DNA of 64,000 nucleotides from Mesorhizobium_G sp049840935 (GTDB lineage: Bacteria > Pseudomonadota > Alphaproteobacteria > Rhizobiales > Rhizobiaceae): NCBI GenBank assembly GCA_049840935.1, contig JASGJA010000016.1, positions 124,001-188,000 on the forward strand, written 5' to 3'. Shown piece by piece: positions 52,383 through 60,641 of the stretch. A model generated the notes under the pieces. The model did not search any database. It had not been told where the DNA came from and worked only from the letters and a program-made list of their open reading frames with translations. The number at the start of each line of letters is the position of its first letter. Positions within the stretch are counted from its first letter, which is position 1. A program made the translations under genes and the position numbers.

Positions 52383-53117
52383 ATGGCGCGTTTGAATCTG
52401 CGACGCGGATCGGAACTCGTTCTGCCGAGCGTAAATACGGTTATCGAGCCCTGGCTGGCAGGTATTCTACCTGCCGGCAGTTCAATGCATGTCGCGCGGA
52501 TGTTGATGCCGGACGTACTCACGCCGGAAGGCGTGATCGAGATGGACCGGATCGATGGAATGCGGGCCGTCTCCCAGATCAGGAGCTGCCGTCCGTCCTC
52601 AATCATCTACGCCTGTGTCGCGTCCAGCGTAATCCAGGGCGTGGACTATGACAGGCATCTGGTCGCAGAGATTGCGGAAGCCACGAACCTGCCCTGTGAG
52701 ACGGCGATCGGGGCTACGGTGGCTGCGATGCACGTCTTCGGCCTGCGCCGGATAGGGGTCGTCTCGCCCTATTCAAAGAAGGTAGATGCAGCAGAGCACT
52801 CGTTTCTCGAGTCGAGTGGTTTCCAGATCGCGGCGAGCGCAAATTTCGACATCGGCAATGCGTTCGATCTCTCGGTCCCGTCAGCCAGGGACATTGTCGA
52901 GGCAGGTCTTGCAATCGCGGATGAAGCCGACGGGCTGCTGCTGTCCTGCATGAATATGCGGTCTCAAGCAGCGGTAAGCGAACTTGAGCGGCGGCTCGAT
53001 CGCCCCGTCATAGCTTCGACCACGGCCACGGCTTGGGCGGCGCTCCGGCTGGCAGGCATCCGGCAGCAAATCGCCGGCCTCGGACGCCTGGGCTCCATGC
53101 AATGGCAAGGGCGCTGA
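52383..53117 (+). CDS. Maleate isomerase / Asp-Glu racemase superfamily protein
   Basis: A 244-residue protein of the maleate cis-trans isomerase, arylmalonate decarboxylase and Asp/Glu racemase superfamily. The two catalytic cysteines are visible as Cys78 in IIYACVASSVIQG and Cys189 in LLLSCMNMRS, matching the maleate-isomerase arrangement. ELVLPSVNTVIEPWL forms the substrate-binding loop with the conserved Asn. The reaction is probably isomerisation of an unsaturated dicarboxylic acid, consistent with the lactonase upstream. The ATG at 52383 begins 34 bases after the hydrolase. It is the last gene of the long operon and converges on the IclR gene seven bases away. Confidence 0.82.
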   Translation: MARLNLRRGSELVLPSVNTVIEPWLAGILPAGSSMHVARMLMPDVLTPEGVIEMDRIDGMRAVSQIRSCRPSSIIYACVASSVIQGVDYDRHLVAEIAEATNLPCETAIGATVAAMHVFGLRRIGVVSPYSKKVDAAEHSFLESSGFQIAASANFDIGNAFDLSVPSARDIVEAGLAIADEADGLLLSCMNMRSQAAVSELERRLDRPVIASTTATAWAALRLAGIRQQIAGLGRLGSMQWQGR

Positions 53118-53124
53118 GGGGTAC

Positions 53125-53910
53125 TCACGCGTAGTCGGAGGAGAGCAGACCGCCGATCTGTTCGGCGGCTGCCTTCAGGCGGGGCAGGATCTTTGCCAAC
53201 TGTCGCTTGCGGTCGCCGGCCATGCGAAGCACAAGGCTACTGAGGGCGACGTACTCTCCCTCGGGCGAAACGACAGGCACGGCGACAGCCCAGATGCGGG
53301 ACTGATAGACCTCGTCGAGGTAATTCTCCTCTGCAAACGCATGTCCTTGCCGGCGAACCTGATCAAGCCTTTGAGGCAGCGCCGAGAGCAAGGTCGTATC
53401 ATTGTCCCAGCGATTTCCGCTTGCTCGCGCGCGGTTCATCGCGGCACGCCGTTCCTCGGCAGGCATGCGCGCCAGCGTCACAAGGCCGACGCCGGTTGCG
53501 AGCAGCGGGATACGGGCACCGACACGGCCGGGGATCGACAGGCCGAGCGCGGCCCTGTTGGAATAGGCGATAACCATCGCATCTCCATCGAACACCGCAA
53601 GATTGGAGGGCCATCCGATCTCGATATGCAACTGATCGACGACCGGCGTCGCAATCTCAATCAGCCGGGAATGGGGGTCGAAACCGCGGCTTAGCGCAAG
53701 GGTACGGCCCGTGATCTTGTAGGCCGCCTTGCCCGGCTGGCGGTAGACATAGCCCGCATCCATCAGCGTTTCGACCAGCCTGACGACGGTCGGCTGCGGC
53801 AGGTTACAGAGGGAGACGATCCCTGCCATGGTTAGCGGTCCATGCTCGCTTATCACGCGCAGGACAGCGAGTCCTCTCTGGACCGAACGGACAGGATCAA
53901 ACGCGGACAT
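53125..53910 (-). CDS. IclR-family regulator
   Basis: A 261-residue regulator with the IclR winged helix (VRSVQRGLAVLRVISEHGPLTMAGIVSLCNLPQPTVVRLVETLMDAGYVYR, about residues 7-57) and the GAF-like effector domain (VARIPLLATGVG-type region, GLVTLARMPAEERRAAM). It lies just downstream of the 2-oxoacid dehydrogenase E1 gene on the same strand with a 97-base gap. IclR proteins in catabolic clusters usually sense the aromatic or organic acid substrate; the target operator is not evident. The N-terminus MSAFDPVRSVQRGL is normal. Confidence 0.9.
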   Translation of the reverse strand: MSAFDPVRSVQRGLAVLRVISEHGPLTMAGIVSLCNLPQPTVVRLVETLMDAGYVYRQPGKAAYKITGRTLALSRGFDPHSRLIEIATPVVDQLHIEIGWPSNLAVFDGDAMVIAYSNRAALGLSIPGRVGARIPLLATGVGLVTLARMPAEERRAAMNRARASGNRWDNDTTLLSALPQRLDQVRRQGHAFAEENYLDEVYQSRIWAVAVPVVSPEGEYVALSSLVLRMAGDRKRQLAKILPRLKAAAEQIGGLLSSDYA

Positions 53911-54007
53911 TGGTCGCAGCTCTGCAGAACAGACATTGCGGTCTATCCGACTGCACTCTCACCGTCCAGCGTGATGGAACGACTTTCAAGTCGGCAGCCT
54001 GCTCCGC

Positions 54008-56713
54008 CTATTCCGCGGCTTTGGCACAGCTGTCGGGAAACAGGGCCGCCGAAATAATCTCGGCCTGCTCTATTTCGTGACGGTCGATCGACCCGCCTGC
54101 GGCTGCTGCCATGGGCGGTCGTCCTACATATTGGAGCGGTCTGGAAGGCGCGAGTTCGGAGAGGATATCCCTCACGTAGGACCATGCCCCTTGATTGCGC
54201 GGCTCCTCCTGGCACCAGACAAGCGGAACGCCCTGGTAGCGCTGCAGCGTGTCCAGAACTTCTGTTTCCGGAAAAGGATACAACTGCTCCAGCCGGATAA
54301 CGGCGATATCATCGATGCCTTCCTGCACCGACTTCGATTTCAGTCCATATGCGATCTTGCCGGAGCAAAGCACTGCTTTGCGGCAGCGCGGAGCGCTCGG
54401 TGGGTCGATAATCACGGGCTCGAATGACATGCTTTCCGAGATGTCGGAAAGCCTTGACGCGCATTCGCGCACACGAAGCAGTGACTTCGGGGCGATCAGG
54501 AACAGCGGTTTGCGGACGGGTGCGCGAACCTGACGCCTGTAAAGATGGAAAAGATTGGCAGGCGTTGACGGGTTCGCAAGCACGATATTTCCGCCTGCGC
54601 ATGATTGCAGGATGCGCTCGATCCGGGCGGATGAGTGATCGGGTCCCTGGCCTTCGAGACCGTGGGGAAGGGCGATGACAATGTTCGACGCCATTCGCCA
54701 TTTTGCTTCTGCGGTGACGATGAACTGGTCCACAACAACCTGTGCGCCGTTCAGGAAATCTCCGAACTGCGCTTCCCAGACGATGAGCCGGGACGGGTCC
54801 GCGAGGCTCATGCCATATTCGAAGCTCAGCACACCATATTCGATCAGCGGCGAGTTCACCGCATCGAACCGGGCGCCGTTCCGCGCGATTCCGGAGAGGG
54901 GTATGTCAATCTCTCCCGTCCGTCTGTCGTGGATTGCCAGATTACGCTGCGTGAATGTGCCTCGAACACTATCCTGGCCGCTCAGCCTTACGGAGGTGCC
55001 CTCATCGAGAAGCGATGCGAAGGCGAGCGCCTCTGCTGTTGCGATGTTGAAGCCTGTGTCGTTCTCGACCGATTCGAGGCGCGCCTTCAGGAAGTTCCGG
55101 ACCTTGGGATCCGGTTCGCGGGTTTCAGCTATAGCAGTGATGCGTCGCGCGAGATCGACGAGATGGCTCCGGTGCACCCCTGTAATCGGGCGGGAAGGCA
55201 TGGCTCCGGCTGGCTGCGGCGGTGCGAAGATATCCGTCTGACCCAATGTGGAATTCGGCCGATCATGATCGAAAGTGGCGTAGGCACTCTCCAACGCCGC
55301 ATGAAATGCCTCGCGCTTGCTCTCTGCCTGATCATACGCCGCTTTCGACTGCTGCTGTACGTGGGATGCGTGAAGACTCTTCAGCGAAGGACGTGTGTCG
55401 ATGGCCGCCCACGTCATGGGCTGGGTGAAGCGCGGCTCGTCGAGCTCATTGTGGCCATTGCGCCGATAGCAGACAAGATCGAGGATCGCGTCCTTGCCGG
55501 TTCTGTTGCGCCATTCGACCGCGACGCGGGCAACTGCCGCAGCTGCGACCGGGTCGTCGCCGTTGACGTGAAAGATAGGCACGCCGAACGCCTTGCCGAT
55601 GTCACTCGGATGCGGTGAGGACCGGCCTTCCGATGGAAGCGTCGTGAAGCCGATTTGGTTGTTGACTACTAAATGAATCACTCCACCGGTGCCGTAGCCT
55701 TTCAGGCCGGAAAGCTGGAAGAGCTCCCATACGAGGCCCTGGCCGGAAAAGGCGGCATCTGTGTGCATAAGGAGAGCCATGGCCTCTGAGGTTGGCCTTC
55801 GCGATCCATTTGCAGTCGAAAGCATCTCCTGGCGCGCGCGTGCCGCACCCGTGGCCACTGGTGCGACAACAATGAGGTGCGATGGATGCGGCAGCAACCT
55901 GACGTCAACCGGGCCGACGCCGGTCTCAACTGTGGTCGCAAGTCCGTTGTGGTAGGGAACGTCCCCCGTGAAGGACTCGTCACCGTCGGTGATGTCCCGG
56001 CCCTTGATCTCGGCAACGAGCGTTGGGAGGGATTTGCCCAGAACCGTCGCGAGCGTAGCAAGCCGACCTCTGTGCATGCCGCCTATGACGATCTCGCCGA
56101 TCTCTGCCATCGCGGCTGACCTGAAGGCTTCGCGCACGATGACGGCGGCCAACTCCGCGCCTTCGATACCGAAGCGCTTCTTCGTCGGCCATTTGGTCTT
56201 GATGAAGGTTTCGAATTCGTCCGCCAGCATCACCGCTTCGAGGGTCCGCGACAGGACATTTTCGTCTGCTTCAGCCAACATCTCCTGCTCGAAACGGTCG
56301 TAGAGCCATTCCCGCTCGGATGCGTCTGCAACATGATCAGCCTCGATTGCCGCGGTACCGCAGTAGATACCCGCGAGCTTTGTGCAAGCCTCGTCGTTTC
56401 GCAGCCGCAGATCTACCCCGGCAAGTGTAATGGCAATGGGCTGGACGTTTGAACGTGCGGCTTCCAGCTTCTCGACAGGGCCTGACACCTGCAGTCCCAG
56501 CGGGTCGAGCTTCGCCTGCTTGTGTCCATGCACGCGGTACAGATCGCGCAAGCGTTGGCCCGCAGCATCCGGATCAGGAGTCGATTTGTCCGTCGCCTCG
56601 TTCAGGCTCGCGAAGTGAACAACCCAATCGGAAGGGACCGACGACGGGTCCTTCAGATAGCGTGCGTAGAGGTGAAGGAAGTAGGAACTGTCGCCACCCA
56701 GAGGAAGTCTCAT
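54008..56713 (-). CDS. 2-oxoglutarate-dehydrogenase-type E1 (thiamine diphosphate 2-oxoacid decarboxylase)
   Basis: A 901-residue homologue of SucA/OdhA, with N-terminal FLHLYARYLKDPSSVPSDW, the thiamine site GYGTGGVIHLVVNNQIGFTT and the C-terminal transketolase part (NSPLIEYGVLSFEYGMSL, EAQFGDFLNGAQVVVDQFI, LPHGLEGQGPDHSSARIERIL). Several positions depart from housekeeping SucA: GMAHRGRL is GGMHRGRL, SHLEAVDPV is SHLIVVAPV, KYHLG is PYHNG. No E2 or E3 gene is nearby. It is likely a paralogue for a different 2-oxoacid, or acts with the chromosomal E2/E3. ATG at 56713 is chosen because GGGACCAAG precedes it; an upstream ATG at 56770 lacks a site. Confidence 0.87.
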   Translation of the reverse strand: MRLPLGGDSSYFLHLYARYLKDPSSVPSDWVVHFASLNEATDKSTPDPDAAGQRLRDLYRVHGHKQAKLDPLGLQVSGPVEKLEAARSNVQPIAITLAGVDLRLRNDEACTKLAGIYCGTAAIEADHVADASEREWLYDRFEQEMLAEADENVLSRTLEAVMLADEFETFIKTKWPTKKRFGIEGAELAAVIVREAFRSAAMAEIGEIVIGGMHRGRLATLATVLGKSLPTLVAEIKGRDITDGDESFTGDVPYHNGLATTVETGVGPVDVRLLPHPSHLIVVAPVATGAARARQEMLSTANGSRRPTSEAMALLMHTDAAFSGQGLVWELFQLSGLKGYGTGGVIHLVVNNQIGFTTLPSEGRSSPHPSDIGKAFGVPIFHVNGDDPVAAAAVARVAVEWRNRTGKDAILDLVCYRRNGHNELDEPRFTQPMTWAAIDTRPSLKSLHASHVQQQSKAAYDQAESKREAFHAALESAYATFDHDRPNSTLGQTDIFAPPQPAGAMPSRPITGVHRSHLVDLARRITAIAETREPDPKVRNFLKARLESVENDTGFNIATAEALAFASLLDEGTSVRLSGQDSVRGTFTQRNLAIHDRRTGEIDIPLSGIARNGARFDAVNSPLIEYGVLSFEYGMSLADPSRLIVWEAQFGDFLNGAQVVVDQFIVTAEAKWRMASNIVIALPHGLEGQGPDHSSARIERILQSCAGGNIVLANPSTPANLFHLYRRQVRAPVRKPLFLIAPKSLLRVRECASRLSDISESMSFEPVIIDPPSAPRCRKAVLCSGKIAYGLKSKSVQEGIDDIAVIRLEQLYPFPETEVLDTLQRYQGVPLVWCQEEPRNQGAWSYVRDILSELAPSRPLQYVGRPPMAAAAGGSIDRHEIEQAEIISAALFPDSCAKAAE

Positions 56714-56836
56714 CTTGGTCCCATGAACATCATAGACAATGCAGACAGACCCAAACGACATGCAAAGCATAACGTCAGCCAGCCTACGTTTCCGATAAAG
56801 CCGATCCCAGCGGATGTCTGCTATTTTTGGATTGTC

Positions 56837-56853
56837 TATTCATCTGTTGAATA
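56837..56853. promoter_or_regulatory. Inverted repeat TATTCA-N5-TGAATA between E1 and mct
   Basis: TATTCA (56837-56842) and TGAATA (56848-56853) form a perfect 6-base inverted repeat in an AT-rich stretch. It lies in the divergent region between the E1 gene (start 56713) and the isomerase gene (start 56941). It could be an operator for IclR or LysR proteins encoded in the block. This is suggested by position and symmetry only. Confidence 0.4.
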
Positions 56854-56940
56854 AATGCAGCATCGGATGTTGATGGCCGGCTCCGGCCCGGTCATCTGAC
56901 GCATGTCAGCAAATGCCGGCAGGGGGAGCGGCGCGCCACG

Positions 56941-58170
56941 ATGTACGGACTTTTGGAGGGGGTTAGGATAATCGAAGGCGCGTCCTTTGTCGCGGCACCC
57001 TACTGCGCGCTTTCGCTGGCCCAATTGGGAGCGGAGGTCATACGCTTCGACGCAATTGGCGGCGGACCCGACTTTCATCGATGGCCGCGGGCAGAAGTTG
57101 GCGGGAGCTTTTACTGGGAAGGTCTCAACAAGGGAAAGAAGTCGATTGCGATCAATCTCGGTGACCCAAGGGGACGGGAACTTGCCGCGGCGCTCATTAC
57201 AGCGCCCGGAAAAAACTCAGGCATTTTCGTCACGAACTATCCGGCCGAAGGCTTTCTGTCGCATGCTCGACTCGCAGCGGTTCGCCCAGACTTGATAACA
57301 GCGCGCGTCTTGGGGAGATCGGATGGTGCCAATGCTGTTGACTACACCATAAACTGTGCGACCGGCTTGCCGATGATGACCGGCCCGGCGGATCGCCCGG
57401 ACGAGCCTGTCAATCATGTCCTTCCTGCCTGGGATCTTTTGACAGGCGCTACGGCCGGCATGTCGGTGCTCGCGGCACTCCGCGATCGTGCAGTTTCGGG
57501 ACACGGTCATGAAATACGCGCGCCGCTAAGCGACATTGCGGCTGCGACACTTGGCACCTTAGGCCAGATAGCCGAGGTGAAGATCTCGGGTCATGACAGG
57601 CCGAAGACCGGAAACGACCTGTTCGGCGCCTTCGGCAGAGACTTCGTTACGGCAGACGGCAAGCGGCTCATGATCGTAGCGCTCACCCCCCGCCAGTGGA
57701 GTGGGCTCCTGCGGGCGCTCGATATCGCCACGCCAATCGCGGCCCTGGAAGCCAAGCTGGGCATCTCTTTGGCTCAGGATGAGGGAATACGGTACCAAAA
57801 TCGGGACAAAATTTCTCCGATTGTCGCCGACGCGATCGCAAATCAGTATTTCGCCGCATTGACCGCACGTCTCGATGAGGCTGGGGCGTGCTGGGGCCCC
57901 TACCGGAACCTGTCCGAAGCGCTGGAAGAGGATCTTATGTTCTCTTCGAGCAATCCCCTGTTCTCGCCTGTGGCGCACACGAGCGGTTACACCTATCCGA
58001 CCCCTGGCTATCCCGCGACGTTCTCAAATCTGGACAGGGGGATGCCGCGACGAGCACCACGTCTCGGCGAGCACACAGACGAAGTTCTTGTGGAGGTACT
58101 CTCCCTGCCTGAGCACGCCATAGCGGTGCTGCATGACGACGGCATTGTCGAGAGCGCGGAGGGGCTATGA
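56941..58170 (+). CDS. mct: 2-methylfumaryl-CoA isomerase (mesaconyl-CoA C1-C4 CoA transferase, Mct)
   Basis: A 409-residue family III (CaiB) CoA transferase. It moves CoA within mesaconyl-CoA from C1 to C4. Its sequence follows the Mct subgroup closely: GLLEGVRIIEGASFVAAPYC, ALSLAQLGAEVIRFDAIGGGPDFHRWP, SFYWEGLNKGKKSIAINLGDPRGRELA, DYTINCATGLPMMTGP with the nucleophilic Asp, PVNHVLPAWDLLTG and KTGNDLFGAFGRDFVTADGKRLMIVALT. A GGGGGAG site precedes the ATG at 56941. The stop overlaps the methylsuccinyl-CoA dehydrogenase start (ATGA), which would supply the substrate. The assignment is by recognised sequence pattern. Confidence 0.83.
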   Translation: MYGLLEGVRIIEGASFVAAPYCALSLAQLGAEVIRFDAIGGGPDFHRWPRAEVGGSFYWEGLNKGKKSIAINLGDPRGRELAAALITAPGKNSGIFVTNYPAEGFLSHARLAAVRPDLITARVLGRSDGANAVDYTINCATGLPMMTGPADRPDEPVNHVLPAWDLLTGATAGMSVLAALRDRAVSGHGHEIRAPLSDIAAATLGTLGQIAEVKISGHDRPKTGNDLFGAFGRDFVTADGKRLMIVALTPRQWSGLLRALDIATPIAALEAKLGISLAQDEGIRYQNRDKISPIVADAIANQYFAALTARLDEAGACWGPYRNLSEALEEDLMFSSSNPLFSPVAHTSGYTYPTPGYPATFSNLDRGMPRRAPRLGEHTDEVLVEVLSLPEHAIAVLHDDGIVESAEGL

Positions 58171-59859
58171 ATATAAAGTCTGAACAGGTTGCTAATTTTC
58201 CACGCGACAGTGAACTGATCAAGCTGGCAAACGACGCGGTGACCGCCGCCGAGCACTATGCCGGGGCCGTCCGCTCCCAAGTTTCGTTCTGTGGTAGCTC
58301 CGGAAGGGAAGCTGGACGCGGCGGCACTCGATCGGGCGCAGCGCGCAGTGCACGGCTATGCCTGGGTTGCCACCGTCGCAACGGCGCTGAATTCGACCGC
58401 GAACTGGGCATCACGGCTACAGCGCTCGGGAACGTTGGGCCGCAGCGGCGAACTCGTCGTCGCCATAGGCTTCGGAGAATATCTCGGACAGTTGATCGGC
58501 GGGCTGCCGATGAGTTAGAACGAGATGCTTCGACCTCACGAGCTGGGTGGATCTACGGCAGCTGCGGCGCTCGCGGACCATGATGCGGTATCTACCTTCC
58601 TGACGCTTGGTAACTCGCCTGAACATCGGGCCGAACTTATATCGCTGGTGCGCGGGGGCGAAGCCGTCAGCGATTCGCTTGGTGAAGAAGAGCTGGATAT
58701 GATCCGCCTCGAGATACGTCGTTTCGCAGACGAGCAGATACTCCCGCATGCACATGGTTGGCATCTCAGGGACGAACTCGTGCCGGATGAGATCGTCTCC
58801 GAGATGGCTGAACTTGGTGTGTTCGGAATTTGTATTGATCCTGATTTTGGAGGATTGGGACTTGGTAAACTGGCCATGTGCGTCGTTACCGAGGAGTTGA
58901 GCCGAGCATGGATTGCAGCTGGCTCCCTTGGCACCCGCTCGGAGATTGCAGGGGAGCTCATAGGCAGCACAGGCACTGCATATCAGAAAAGCAAATGGCT
59001 TTCCCGAATCGCTTCTGGTGAGATTCTTCCCACAGCAGTCTTCACCGAACCAGATACCGGCTCTGATCTTGCCAGCCTCAAGACCCGTGCCGTGCGCAGC
59101 GATGATGGGGGCTGGCGGATACATGGCAGCAAGACATGGATCACCCATGCTGCCCGCAGCGATCTGATGACTGTTCTCGTGCGCACCGACAGCAATTCGA
59201 AGAGCCATGACGGGATTTCGATGCTGGTGGCCGAGAAGCCGCGTGGCACACGCGAGAACCCTTTTCCGGCCGATGGAATGAACGGCGGAGAAATCGAGGT
59301 GCTCGGTTATCGAGGTATGCGTGAGTACGACATATCGTTCGACGGTTTCGCTGTTCCCGCCGATGGTCTTCTGGGGAACGTCGAAGGGCAGGGATTTCGG
59401 CAGTTGATGCGGACCTTTGAGGGCGCGCGCATCCAGACGGCCGCCCGCGCCGTAGGCGTGGCGCGCCGCGCATTTGAACTTGGTCTGAACTATGCGCTCG
59501 AGCGCCGTCAGTTCGCTCGCGAGATCGTGGCGTTTCCGCGCGTTTCCGACAAGCTCGCCATGATGCTTGCAGAGACGGTGATGAGCCGTGAAATGACCTA
59601 TTTCGCCGCGCGCCGGAAGGATGCGGGCACACGCTGCGACATCGAGGCGGGGATGGCCAAGCTTCTTGCCGCGCGCGTCGCTTGGTCGAATGCCGATACG
59701 GCACTGCAAATCCATGGGGGCAACGGATATGCTCTGGAGTACGAGATTTCACGCGTGCTTTGCGACGCGCGAATCCTCAATATCTTCGAAGGCGCGGCCG
59801 AAATACAGGCTCAGGTGATCGCGCGCGGCTTGTTCCAGGAACAGCTCAACACTATGTGA
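58167..59859 (+). pseudogene. Methylsuccinyl-CoA dehydrogenase-like (Mcd), N-terminal extension broken twice
   Basis: Acyl-CoA dehydrogenase with the long N-terminal extension characteristic of Mcd (total about 564 residues). The extension starts MNIKSEQVANFPRDSELIKL, shifts frame near 58278-58283 (one T too many in CAAGTTTCG) and resumes as RSVVAPEGKLDAAALDRAQRAVHGYAWVATV. It reaches GEYLGQLIGGLPMS, where TAG (58516-58518) stands at the position of the conserved Gln in PMSQNEM. From ATG 58525 a full dehydrogenase domain of 444 residues is open, with FTEPDTGSDLASLKTR, KTWITHAARSD and the C-terminal ALQIHGGNGYALEYEISRVLCDARILNIFEGAAE. The enzyme would oxidise methylsuccinyl-CoA to mesaconyl-C1-CoA; the catalytic domain may still be made alone. 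Confidence 0.8.
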
Positions 59860-60625
59860 GCTTGGCGCGTTTCAGCACAGCTTCGGCGCGCGCGCGAACT
59901 GGTGCGTCGACCAATATGCCGTCTACTGCAGCAGCACCGTCTCCTGAGGCAAGCACACCACGCGCCCATGAGATTTCCTGACCGGTCGGCTGAAAACCGC
60001 GCCGGATGCCTTCGATCTGCCGCGGATGGATGCAGAGCTTGCCACCGAAACCCAGGTCGCTTGCGTATCGCGCATCGTCTTCACTCGCTGCAGGGTCGTC
60101 GATCCTTGCTGTCACTCCATCTATTGGGGCCGTTAGCCTGGCGAGGCGGGAGGCGAAGACAAGTTCGCTCCGGGCTGCAAGCAGGGCTTCGCGCGTGTGT
60201 GCGCATCCGAGGTCTGCACAGAAGTCGATTGAACCGAACACCAGTCGCCCCACGAACGGCAGGCTGGCGATTGTGCGGCTTCCTGCGACTCCGGCCGCTG
60301 TTTCAACCAAGGCCAGAACCGGCAGGGAGGTGTTGCGGGCGATAGCGCCAAAGCCTTCATTATCCTCGGCCTTTGGGACGACGATGGCTGCTGCACCGGC
60401 ATGCGTCGCGGCAAGCAGGTCATCATCATGGAACGGTGTTCCAACTGCATTTATGCGCACCAGGACGGGCAGCGTGGTGAAGTCGGCTCGAAGGTTGCCG
60501 CGAGCTCTCGCCTTCGATTGCGGCGCTACGGCGTCCTCAAGGTCGAGGATGATCGCATCTGCGCCGGAAGCCGCTGCTTTCCCGAAGCGTTCAGGCCGAT
60601 CAGCCGGAACGAACAGTGGAATCAT
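59852..60625 (-). CDS. CitE/HpcH-family lyase, probable citramalyl-CoA lyase
   Basis: A 257-residue TIM-barrel lyase of the CitE/malyl-CoA lyase family. It has MIPLFVPADRPERFGKA, DAIILDLEDAVAP with the acidic pair, LVRINAVGTPF, the metal-binding Glu in LALVETAAGVAGS and the Asp in VFGSIDFCADLG, and CIHPRQIEGIRRGF. It is about 30 residues shorter than typical malyl-CoA lyases. Placed next to a mesaconyl-C4-CoA hydratase (start 60642-61502), cleavage of citramalyl-CoA to acetyl-CoA and pyruvate is the best assignment. Its end overlaps that of the dehydrogenase gene by eight bases. ATG at 60625 follows the hydratase stop by 16 bases. Confidence 0.85.
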   Translation of the reverse strand: MIPLFVPADRPERFGKAAASGADAIILDLEDAVAPQSKARARGNLRADFTTLPVLVRINAVGTPFHDDDLLAATHAGAAAIVVPKAEDNEGFGAIARNTSLPVLALVETAAGVAGSRTIASLPFVGRLVFGSIDFCADLGCAHTREALLAARSELVFASRLARLTAPIDGVTARIDDPAASEDDARYASDLGFGGKLCIHPRQIEGIRRGFQPTGQEISWARGVLASGDGAAAVDGILVDAPVRARAEAVLKRAKLT

Positions 60626-60641
60626 AAAATCCGCGACAAAA

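Noticed and set aside
58417..59715. 432-codon open frame antisense to the acyl-CoA dehydrogenase
   Set aside because: The plus-strand dehydrogenase motifs are unambiguous; the antisense translation resembles no family.
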